The translations under genes and the position numbers were made by a program. Below the pieces are notes generated by a model. The model ran no database searches and was not told the origin of the DNA. It saw only the letters and a program-made list of their open reading frames with translations. 5,497 bases of DNA from Candidatus Omnitrophota bacterium (GTDB lineage Bacteria > Omnitrophota > Gorgyraeia > Gygaellales > Profunditerraquicolaceae): NCBI GenBank assembly GCA_903882345.1, contig CAIRWO010000166.1:1-5497 (forward strand), given 5' to 3'. Positions 1 through 5,497 of this stretch are shown here, piece by piece (position 1 is the stretch's first letter; every line of letters begins with the position of its first letter).

Positions 1-892
1 CAAGCCAAAGACGATCATCCTGCCGGAATATTACGATCAGCGCGTGGTGGAAGCAGCCAGGATCATCGAACAGGAGGGCGTTGCCAAGGCAATACTTTTT
101 ACTAAAGAGATGATGAATCCGCAGGATAAAGAAAGGTACATCGAGCAGTATTACAATCTGCGCAAGGCAAAAGGCATAACCCTTGATGAGGTGAAAAAAA
201 TATTTGAAGACACGCTTTATTATGCGGCAATGATGACCCGCGAAGGCAAGGCCGACGGCTTTGTCGCCGGGGCAAGCCATACTACGCCGGATATGGCAAG
301 GGCGGCCATCCACTGTTTGGAAATTGATCCGCGCATCACTATTGTCTGCAGCTGCTTTATTATGGCAGTCCCGGATTGTCCTTATGGAGAAAACGGGACT
401 TTTGTTTTTGCCGACTGCGGGATAATCCCCGACCCGAATTCCCGGCAGCTTGCCTGTATTGCGATTGCTTCCGCAGAACTGGCAGCAAAGGTTTTAGATA
501 TCAAACCAAGAGTCGCGTTTTTAAGCTATTCGACAAAAGGCTCTGCCAAAGGCAAGTCAATTGATACTATTACCGAGGCCCTGCAGTTAGCCAGGAATAT
601 GTCGCCGGATTTGTTGATCGATGGAGAATTGCAGGTGGATGCGGCGATCGTGCCGGAAGTGACGAAGATAAAATATCCCGACAGCCCGATAGGCGGACAG
701 GCAAATGTATTAATCTTCCCGGATTTGGAAGCCGGCAATATCGGTTATAAATTAGTCCAGCGCTTAGGCCGTGCGCGCGCCTTAGGCCCTTTACTCCTGG
801 GATTAAATAAGCCCTGCAGCGACCTCTCGCGCGGATGTTCCGTAGAGGATGTTGTTGACTGCGTGGCAGTAACGGCAATCCGGGCTCAGTAA
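1..892 (+). CDS. pta: Phosphate acetyltransferase, 5'-truncated by window edge
   Basis: Transfers the acetyl group between CoA and phosphate (acetyl-CoA + Pi to acetyl-phosphate + CoA) in the cytoplasm; it is the first half of the acetate/ATP pathway completed by the next gene. The reading frame is open to the left edge; the first full codon is at base 2 and 296 residues are visible, so only about 20 N-terminal residues are probably missing. Visible motifs (numbered from the first full codon) are TIILPE at 4-9, AGASHTTPD at 89-97, SYSTKGSA at 175-182, DGEL at 207-210, NVLIFPDLEAGNIGYK at 235-250 and DLSRGCSVED at 274-283. The last carries the catalytic Ser, Arg and Asp known from the Methanosarcina enzyme (S309, R310, D316), here S276, R277 and D283. 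The stretch between residues 32 and 54 is about 20 residues shorter than in typical family members. Nine cysteines are visible. The TAA stop lies one base before the ackA start. A PlsX-like or phosphate butyryltransferase identity is less likely because the C-terminal signature is the Pta form. Confidence 0.96.
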   Translation, partial: KPKTIILPEYYDQRVVEAARIIEQEGVAKAILFTKEMMNPQDKERYIEQYYNLRKAKGITLDEVKKIFEDTLYYAAMMTREGKADGFVAGASHTTPDMARAAIHCLEIDPRITIVCSCFIMAVPDCPYGENGTFVFADCGIIPDPNSRQLACIAIASAELAAKVLDIKPRVAFLSYSTKGSAKGKSIDTITEALQLARNMSPDLLIDGELQVDAAIVPEVTKIKYPDSPIGGQANVLIFPDLEAGNIGYKLVQRLGRARALGPLLLGLNKPCSDLSRGCSVEDVVDCVAVTAIRAQ

Positions 893-893
893 G

Positions 894-1955
894 ATGAAAG
901 TACTGATTATTAACTCTGGTAGTTCTTCCATAAAATACAAGCTCTTTGATATGCCCAAAGAGGCACTGATATCAAAGGGTATTATCGAGCATATCGGCGA
1001 AAAGGGCTCGAAAGTAATAAACCACCACAGCGGCCTGGAGATGATTTTGGATAAGATCGACGGTGTGGAACTGGTCGGCCACCGCGTGGTGCACGGCGCG
1101 GAAGAATTCCGCAGGCCGGTATTGATCGATGATAACGTAATCCATAAGATCAAGCAGTGTTGTGCGATTGCGCCGCTGCATAATCCGGCAAACCTTACCG
1201 GTATTCTTGCCTGCAAAAAATTGCTGCCCGGTATAAAACAGGTAGCGGTATTCGACACCGCGTTCCATCAGACCCTGCCGGCGTATGCCTATATTTACGG
1301 GTTGCCTTATTATTATTATCAGAAATTCGGCATCAGAAAATACGGTTTTCACGGCACGAGCCACGAATACGTTGCCCATGAAGCAGGCCGGATTTTAAAA
1401 AAACCGCTTAGCCGCTTAAAGATCATTACCTGCCATTTGGGTAACGGATGCAGCATCACCGCCGTGAATAAAGGTAAGTCCGTAGATACCAGCATGGGCT
1501 TTACTCCCCTTGAAGGTTTGGTGATGGGCACGCGCTGCGGCGATATCGATCCGGCGCTGGTTACTCATATTATGCATCAGCAACAACTGACTCCCGGTCA
1601 GATGGAGAAACTATTAAACAAGGAGAGCGGGCTTAAAGGGATATCCGGTATTAGTAATGATATGCGCATGCTCGATGCCGCTGCCAGGTCGGGAAATAAA
1701 CGGGCAAGGCTGGCGCTGGACATTTTTATTTACCGGATCAAAAAATATATCGGAGCGTATACGGCAGCAATGGCGGGTTGTGACGTCCTGGTTTTTACCG
1801 CCGGTATCGGGGAAAACCAGAAAAATATCCGGGATAAAGTTTGCGTAGGGATTTTCGCGCATCTGAAAATAAAACCCAGAGTGCTTGTTATTCCCACAAA
1901 CGAAGAATTAATGATTGCCCGCAAGGCAATGCAGTTGATAAAGGAGACGCGATAA
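894..1955 (+). CDS. ackA: Acetate kinase, compact form
   Basis: Converts acetyl-phosphate + ADP to acetate + ATP (reversible), using the product of the adjacent Pta. The protein has 353 residues against about 400 usually. It opens with the ASKHA phosphate-binding motif NSGSSSIK (N7, S10, S12, K14). The other active-site residues known from the Methanosarcina thermophila enzyme are present: R64 in GHRVVHG, H96 in LHNPAN, D121 in VFDTAFHQT, H153 in GFHGTSH, R214 in MGTRCGD and E337 in IPTNEELMIA. Comparison with the remembered M. thermophila numbering (R91, H123, D148, H180, R241, E384) gives a constant offset of 27 for the first five and 47 for the last. This implies one deletion of about 27 residues between K14 and R64 and another of about 20 between R214 and E337. 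No catalytic residue is lost, so activity is expected. The start at 894 is fixed by the N7 spacing; no Shine-Dalgarno is visible, so translation is probably coupled to pta. Confidence 0.97.
   Translation: MKVLIINSGSSSIKYKLFDMPKEALISKGIIEHIGEKGSKVINHHSGLEMILDKIDGVELVGHRVVHGAEEFRRPVLIDDNVIHKIKQCCAIAPLHNPANLTGILACKKLLPGIKQVAVFDTAFHQTLPAYAYIYGLPYYYYQKFGIRKYGFHGTSHEYVAHEAGRILKKPLSRLKIITCHLGNGCSITAVNKGKSVDTSMGFTPLEGLVMGTRCGDIDPALVTHIMHQQQLTPGQMEKLLNKESGLKGISGISNDMRMLDAAARSGNKRARLALDIFIYRIKKYIGAYTAAMAGCDVLVFTAGIGENQKNIRDKVCVGIFAHLKIKPRVLVIPTNEELMIARKAMQLIKETR
1941..1946 (+). promoter_or_regulatory. Ribosome binding site of panD
   Basis: AAGGAG lies inside the 3' end of ackA, 8 bases before the ATG at 1955. 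This is the strongest Shine-Dalgarno in the window, and it decides the panD start over the 38-residue upstream extension that is open in the same frame. Confidence 0.8.
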
Positions 1956-2305
1956 TGTTGAGGACGGTCTTGAAATCGAAGATCCACCGCGCACGGGTAA
2001 CCGAGGCAAACCTTTATTATGAAGGCAGCATTACCATTGACGCAAGGCTTATGGAAAAAGCGGATATATTGCCGGGTGAAAAGGTGGAGGTCTTAAACCT
2101 TAACAACGGCCAGAGGCTGGAGACATACGCGATAAAGGGTAAGGCCGGCTCCGGAGTAATCTGCCTTAATGGCCCATCTGCCCGGGGAGCCTGCGCCGGC
2201 GATCAGGTCATTATCCTCTCTTATGTCCTTGTCGAAAACACAGAGGCAAGGGGAATCGCTGCCAAAATAGTCAATGTCGACGAAAGAAATAGAATTAAAG
2301 ATTAG
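1955..2305 (+). CDS. panD: Aspartate 1-decarboxylase proenzyme
   Basis: Decarboxylates L-aspartate to beta-alanine, the precursor of pantothenate and CoA. It is a cytoplasmic, pyruvoyl-dependent tetramer made by self-cleavage of a proenzyme. The product has 116 residues, at the short end of the family range (about 116-140). The cleavage site falls at the canonical position: Gly24-Ser25 within YYEGSIT, where Ser25 becomes the pyruvoyl group. Other residues known from the E. coli enzyme are in register: K9, H11, R54, T57, Y58 and the NG pair at 72-73. The C-terminal stretch KIVNVDERNRI at about 104-114 resembles the tails of other PanD proteins, which supports the stop position despite the overlap with def. 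Start: ATG overlapping the ackA stop as TAATG, preceded by AAGGAG. No panB, panC or panM is in the window; the link to its neighbours may be CoA demand of acetyl-CoA metabolism, which is inference. Confidence 0.95.
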   Translation: MLRTVLKSKIHRARVTEANLYYEGSITIDARLMEKADILPGEKVEVLNLNNGQRLETYAIKGKAGSGVICLNGPSARGACAGDQVIILSYVLVENTEARGIAAKIVNVDERNRIKD

Positions 2306-2765
2306 GACGCTGGGCGAGCCGGTATTAAAGAACGGCGTGCGCCTGGTTGAGAAAGTAACCGACCATCACCGCAAGATGCTCAGCGAAATGGCGCGGTTGA
2401 TGTATGCTGTTTCCGGCGTCGGCCTTGCCGCTCCGCAGGTCGGCATTTCCGAATCGTTAGTTGTCATTGATGCCGGGACAGGCCTTTACAAGCTGGTAAA
2501 CCCTCGGATAGTCAAGGCAAGCGGCCAGCAAATAAGCGAAGAAGGATGTTTAAGCGTTCCGGAGGTGGGCGTAAGGGTGAAGCGCGCGAAATCCGTCGTC
2601 GTGGAAGCGCTGGATGAAAACGGCAAGCCCGTGACGATAGAAGCGGAAGACCTGCTTGCCTGTATTTTTCAACACGAGATCGACCATCTGAACGGCCATT
2701 TGATCATTGATCACGCCTCGTTGATCGATAAGATAAAATACAGGAAAAAAATTAAAGAGATCTAA
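2274..2765 (+). CDS. def: Peptide deformylase
   Basis: Removes the formyl group from the N-terminal formyl-methionine of nascent proteins at the ribosome; it is a metal-dependent (usually Fe2+) hydrolase. The protein has 163 residues, normal for the family. All three family motifs are intact: GVGLAAPQVG at 48-57, EGCLS at 90-94 and QHEIDHLNG at 123-131. Metal ligands are C92, H124 and H128, with E125 as catalytic acid/base. The N-terminal LKIRTLGEPVL (8-18) matches the usual family opening, so the ATG at 2274 adds only a few extra residues. The start lies 32 bases inside panD in another frame. No Shine-Dalgarno is at normal spacing; a purine run (AAGGGGA) ends 19 bases upstream. No better start is seen downstream before the conserved core. 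The usual partner fmt is not present; instead def sits between panD and lipA. Confidence 0.96.
   Translation: MSTKEIELKIRTLGEPVLKNGVRLVEKVTDHHRKMLSEMARLMYAVSGVGLAAPQVGISESLVVIDAGTGLYKLVNPRIVKASGQQISEEGCLSVPEVGVRVKRAKSVVVEALDENGKPVTIEAEDLLACIFQHEIDHLNGHLIIDHASLIDKIKYRKKIKEI
2754..2759 (+). promoter_or_regulatory. Probable weak ribosome binding site of lipA
   Basis: AAAGAG lies within the last codons of def, 5 bases before the ATG at 2765. It is weaker than the sites of panD and trxB, but it favours this start over the in-frame ATG at 2798, which has no purine-rich sequence before it. Confidence 0.45.
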
Positions 2766-3652
2766 TGAGCGTTGCCCAAGCTGGTCAAGCCCGCCGAATG
2801 CCCGCATGGTTTAAGCAGGAAATTCCTTCTGCCGAGGCGTGGGAAAATATCCGCTTGCTTGCCGATTTAAAGGTTAATACCGTATGCCAGGAAGCGCGTT
2901 GCCCTAATTTAAGCCGCTGTTTTGTTGAACGCGAGTTGACATTCATGATCCTTGGTTCTAGCTGTACCAGAAGCTGCCGTTTTTGCGCCGTAGACAAGGC
3001 AGTCGAGGCTGATCTAAGCGTTGATGCGGGTGAGCCCGAAAGGATCGCGGAAGCTGTTGTTCGGCTCCGGCTGGATTATGCAGTGCTTACCTCTGTTACC
3101 AGGGATGATCTTAGCGACGGCGGGGCAGGGCATTTTGCCCGGACGATAAAATCGATCCGCGCTAGATGCGAGAATATTTGCCTGGAAGCGCTGATACCAG
3201 ATTTTCAGGGTAGCATATCTAGTATTAAAACAGTAGTTAGAGCCTCACCGCAGGTATTAGCCCATAATCTGGAAACAATAAGGCGGCTTTCTTGTGAATT
3301 GAGGCCGCAAGCCGATTATGACCGCTCTCTGGCTGTATTAAGGCTGGCAAAACAGGATAGCAGTACGCTGATTACAAAATCATCGCTTATGTTGGGATTG
3401 GGTGAAACCCTGGAAGAGGTAGTGGAAACAATGCAGGAATTAAAAAATACCGGTTGTGAAATACTCGTTTTAGGCCAGTATCTTGCTCCTTCCGCAGGCC
3501 ATTATCCGGTTAAAGAATTTATCGACCGGGAAGAATTTATAAAATATAGGGAGATCGCATTTTCTTTGGGCTTTAAAGGGGTTTCCTCAGGCCCTTTGGT
3601 AAGGAGTTCATATCAGGCAAAGGATTTATACAGGAGAGCGCTAAATGTATGA
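2765..3652 (+). CDS. lipA: Lipoyl synthase (radical SAM)
   Basis: Inserts two sulfur atoms into octanoyl groups bound to lipoyl domains, giving the lipoyl cofactor of 2-oxoacid dehydrogenases and glycine cleavage H protein. The protein has 295 residues, typical length. Two cysteine sets are visible: the auxiliary 4Fe-4S cluster motif CX4CX5C (C41, C46, C52, in CQEARCPNLSRC) and the radical-SAM motif CX3CX2C (C67, C71, C74, in CTRSCRFC). TSVTRDDLSDGGAGHFA at about 109-125 and the C-terminal RSSY at 280-283, which supplies the serine ligand of the auxiliary cluster, complete the signature. The ATG overlaps the def stop as TAATG; an alternative start at 2798 (residue 12) would still keep the conserved core. 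The gene overlaps trxB by 8 bases. Neither lipB nor lplA, which would supply octanoyl groups, is in the window. Confidence 0.97.
   Translation: MSVAQAGQARRMPAWFKQEIPSAEAWENIRLLADLKVNTVCQEARCPNLSRCFVERELTFMILGSSCTRSCRFCAVDKAVEADLSVDAGEPERIAEAVVRLRLDYAVLTSVTRDDLSDGGAGHFARTIKSIRARCENICLEALIPDFQGSISSIKTVVRASPQVLAHNLETIRRLSCELRPQADYDRSLAVLRLAKQDSSTLITKSSLMLGLGETLEEVVETMQELKNTGCEILVLGQYLAPSAGHYPVKEFIDREEFIKYREIAFSLGFKGVSSGPLVRSSYQAKDLYRRALNV
3632..3636 (+). promoter_or_regulatory. Ribosome binding site of trxB
   Basis: AGGAG lies inside the 3' end of lipA, 8 bases before the ATG at 3645. It supports independent initiation of trxB at the overlapping start. Confidence 0.75.
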
Positions 3653-4571
3653 TGTGATTATCATTGGTTCCGGACCTGCGGGCCTGGTTGCCGGGCTTTA
3701 CTGCGGCAGGTTCCGGCTTAAGACCTTGATCCTGGAAAGAATAAATATCGGCGGCCAGATCGTCACTTCCCCGACGATCGAGAATTTTCCCGGTTTCCCC
3801 GGGGGTATACCTACGGTTGAGCTGATCGACAAAATTAAAAACCAGGTTGATGAACTGGAGGTACCGGTTATTACGGAGGAAGTTTCAAGCATCTTGGCGG
3901 TTGATAAGTCCGGCATACCCGTTTATACCGTTAAGGCCGGCGATAACGCCTATGAAACAAAAACCCTGATCATTGCCAGCGGCGCGCAGTCCAAAAAATT
4001 AGGCGTTGCCGGCGAGGGAAAATTTATCGGCCGGGGGGTATCTTATTGCGCTACCTGCGACGGTCCGTTTTTTAAAAATAAGGAAATTGTAGTTATCGGC
4101 GGCGGCGACCGGGCAGTTGAGGAGGCGATATTTTTAACCAGCTATGCCAGTAAGGTCACGCTTATCCACCGCCGGGGAGAGTTGCGGGCATCAAAGATCA
4201 TTGAAGAGAAACTCAGGGCAAACCCCAGGATAAACCTTAAACTGGACAGCGTAATCGAAGAAATAACCGGCAAGGATAAAGTAGAAGGCGTAAGCATAAA
4301 GAATGTTTTGACGGCCGCGGTAGAAACTTATCTTTGCCAGGGCGTATTCATTTTTGTCGGGATAAAACCGAATACGGATTTTGTAAAAAACCTGTTGCAT
4401 CTGGATGAATCGGAATTTATAATTACCGACCAGGATATGAAGACGTCGCTTGAGGCTGTATATGCCTGTGGTGACTGCCGCAAGAAAAATTTATACCAGG
4501 TGATCAATGCCTGCGGAGAGGCGGCAGCAGCGGCAGATTCCGTCCATAGATATTTGCTGAACTTAAAATAA
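3645..4571 (+). CDS. trxB: Thioredoxin reductase family flavoprotein
   Basis: A low-molecular-weight thioredoxin reductase fold: an FAD enzyme passing electrons from NAD(P)H to a CXXC pair and on to a partner disulfide. The 308 residues match the family length (about 310-320). The FAD-binding motif is GSGPAG at 8-13. The redox centre is CATC at 135-138 followed by DGPFF, at the same positions as C135/C138 of the E. coli enzyme. The nucleotide-binding domain has IGGGDRAVEE at 151-160, with Arg156 where Ser or Thr is usual. HRRGELR at 175-181 is the 2'-phosphate-binding signature that favours NADPH. The C-terminal FAD motif is ACGDCRKK at 274-281 and then QVINACGEAA, a variant of the common GDxR...A.GDG form with extra cysteines at 278 and 290. 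The start overlaps the lipA stop (ATGTATGA). It most likely reduces thioredoxin; a lipoamide-linked role is an alternative suggested by the lipA neighbour. No thioredoxin gene is in the window. Confidence 0.92.
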   Translation: MYDVIIIGSGPAGLVAGLYCGRFRLKTLILERINIGGQIVTSPTIENFPGFPGGIPTVELIDKIKNQVDELEVPVITEEVSSILAVDKSGIPVYTVKAGDNAYETKTLIIASGAQSKKLGVAGEGKFIGRGVSYCATCDGPFFKNKEIVVIGGGDRAVEEAIFLTSYASKVTLIHRRGELRASKIIEEKLRANPRINLKLDSVIEEITGKDKVEGVSIKNVLTAAVETYLCQGVFIFVGIKPNTDFVKNLLHLDESEFIITDQDMKTSLEAVYACGDCRKKNLYQVINACGEAAAAADSVHRYLLNLK

Positions 4572-4576
4572 ATACG

Positions 4577-5497
4577 ATGAAAAATTTTCCTACGAAAAGT
4601 AAAAATCTGGTTGATTGGGTAAATAAGATGGCGCGGATGTGCCAGCCGCAGGACATTGTCTGGATAGACGGGTCCCTGGAGCAGAAGCGCCAGCTGGAAG
4701 ATGAATGCGTTGCCGACGGTGAACTTATCAAGTTAAATCAAGAGAAGCTCCCCGGATGTTTTCTGCACCGCACCTCTCCCGACGACGTTGCCCGCACAGA
4801 ACACCTTACGTTTATCTGCACAAAGAAAAAGAGGGATGCCGGACCGACAAATAACTGGATGTCGCCTTATGCGGCTTACAGGAAGGCAATGTCGATCTTT
4901 AAAGGCGCGATGGCAGGCCGAACAATGTATGTAATTCCTTTTTCTATGGGACCGGTGGGCTCACCTTTTAGTAAGATCGGCGTTGAGTTGACCGATTCCC
5001 GTTATGTCGTCTTAAATATGCTGGTCATGGCCCGCTGCGGTAAAGATGTTTTGCAGCAATTGGAAAAGAATGAAGAGGAGGCCGAGCGCCGCCGTAAAAA
5101 AGAAGCCAGTTTTACCAGGTGCCTGCATTCAAAGGCAGAGCTGGACATAAACAAAAGGCTAATATTGCATTTCCCCGAAGATAATGCTATTTGGAGCGTG
5201 GGCTCCGGCTACGGCGGTAATGTGCTGTTGGGTAAAAAATGCCTGTCCTTGCGTATTGCCAGCCATATGGGAAAGAAGGAAGGCTGGCTTGCCGAACATA
5301 TGCTGATCATGGGCATCACCAATCCCCAGGGGGTGAAAAAATACTTCGCCGCTGCTTTCCCGAGCGCCTGTGGAAAAACGAACTTAGCTATGCTTATTCC
5401 GAGTATTCCGGGCTGGAAGGTGGAAACCGTCGGAGATGACATTGCATGGATGAAATTCGGGGATGACGGACGTTTGTATGCAATCAATCCCGAAGCC
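4577..5497 (+). CDS. pckG: Phosphoenolpyruvate carboxykinase (GTP), 3'-truncated by window edge
   Basis: Interconverts oxaloacetate + GTP and PEP + CO2 + GDP, the entry to gluconeogenesis or an anaplerotic step; cytoplasmic. The frame runs from ATG 4577 to the right edge without a stop: 307 residues, about half of the usual 590-620. The motifs are those of the GTP family: WIDGS at 29-33, GPTNNWM at 89-95, SMGPVGSPFSKIGVE at 123-137, GSGYGGNVLLGKKC at 209-222, EGWLAEHML at 235-243, the P-loop with its hallmark Cys in FPSACGKTN at 261-269, and GDDIAWM at 286-292. Residues matching those of rat cytosolic PEPCK are R73 (R87), Y212 (Y235), K221 (K244), H241 (H264), C265 (C288), K267 and T268 (K290, T291) and D288 (D311). 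Residues 164-178 form a highly charged stretch that looks longer than usual. The gene starts 5 bases after the trxB stop without a visible Shine-Dalgarno. The ATP-type enzyme is excluded by these motifs. Confidence 0.97.
   Translation, partial: MKNFPTKSKNLVDWVNKMARMCQPQDIVWIDGSLEQKRQLEDECVADGELIKLNQEKLPGCFLHRTSPDDVARTEHLTFICTKKKRDAGPTNNWMSPYAAYRKAMSIFKGAMAGRTMYVIPFSMGPVGSPFSKIGVELTDSRYVVLNMLVMARCGKDVLQQLEKNEEEAERRRKKEASFTRCLHSKAELDINKRLILHFPEDNAIWSVGSGYGGNVLLGKKCLSLRIASHMGKKEGWLAEHMLIMGITNPQGVKKYFAAAFPSACGKTNLAMLIPSIPGWKVETVGDDIAWMKFGDDGRLYAINPEA

Noticed and set aside
803..1258. Minus-strand open frame of 151 codons across the pta/ackA junction
   Set aside because: It is antisense to conserved ackA and pta codons, its translation has no recognisable domain and no Shine-Dalgarno supports it; it is a by-product of codon use on the + strand.
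972..1379. Minus-strand open frame of 135 codons inside ackA
   Set aside because: It lies fully within the well-supported ackA gene, overlaps another antisense frame and has no family-like motifs.
1841..1954. Upstream extension of panD by 38 codons
   Set aside because: It lies inside ackA. The PanD cleavage site falls exactly at Gly24-Ser25 when the start is 1955, and AAGGAG sits 8 bases before that ATG.
3205..3280. Locally AT-richer stretch inside lipA, possible sign of transfer
   Set aside because: A hand count of one 60-base piece gives about 38% GC, but the reading frame and length are normal for LipA; the dip is too short to mean horizontal transfer.
4572..4576. Possible terminator or promoter between trxB and pckG
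   Set aside because: Only five bases separate the genes; no stem-loop with a T run and no promoter-like pair of boxes can be seen.
5209..5487. Minus-strand and alternative-frame open frames inside pckG
   Set aside because: They are shadows of the conserved PEPCK P-loop region on the + strand in the frame of 4577.
1..5497. CRISPR arrays, tRNA genes, insertion sequences, long direct or inverted repeats
   Set aside because: Nearly every base is used by the seven protein genes and no repeated units or transposase-like sequences were noticed on reading.

Overview
The window is a densely packed run of seven genes, all on the + strand, with no rRNA, tRNA, mobile element, CRISPR array or non-coding stretch longer than a few bases. 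In order they are phosphate acetyltransferase (pta, cut by the left edge), acetate kinase (ackA), aspartate 1-decarboxylase (panD), peptide deformylase (def), lipoyl synthase (lipA), a thioredoxin-reductase-family flavoprotein (trxB) and GTP-type phosphoenolpyruvate carboxykinase (pckG, cut by the right edge). All seven keep their family's diagnostic motifs.

Gene junctions are a 1-nt gap (pta/ackA), a TAATG overlap (ackA/panD), a 32-nt overlap (panD/def), a second TAATG overlap (def/lipA), an 8-nt overlap (lipA/trxB) and a 5-nt gap (trxB/pckG). There is no room for a promoter or terminator between genes, so the window reads as the interior of one operon with translational coupling. Clear Shine-Dalgarno motifs are seen only before panD and trxB, with a weaker one before lipA.

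Functionally the set sits around acetyl-CoA and pyruvate. Pta and AckA interconvert acetyl-CoA and acetate with ATP formation. PanD supplies beta-alanine for pantothenate and CoA. LipA makes the lipoyl cofactor of 2-oxoacid dehydrogenases and the glycine cleavage system. The TrxB-like protein handles dithiol/disulfide redox. PckG links oxaloacetate and PEP. Def is a general housekeeping enzyme processing nascent proteins.

The organism is a bacterium: it has def, bacterial-type pta/ackA and coupled operon architecture. Pta-AckA and Cys-rich proteins fit a fermentative or anaerobic lifestyle. Moderate GC, compact proteins and mixed operon content resemble uncultivated lineages such as Omnitrophota or related candidate phyla, but this placement is a guess that the window cannot prove. 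I see no wholly new system. The points worth a second look are shortened Pta and AckA proteins, the lipA-trxB coupling, the long panD/def overlap and some altered motifs in TrxB and PckG.
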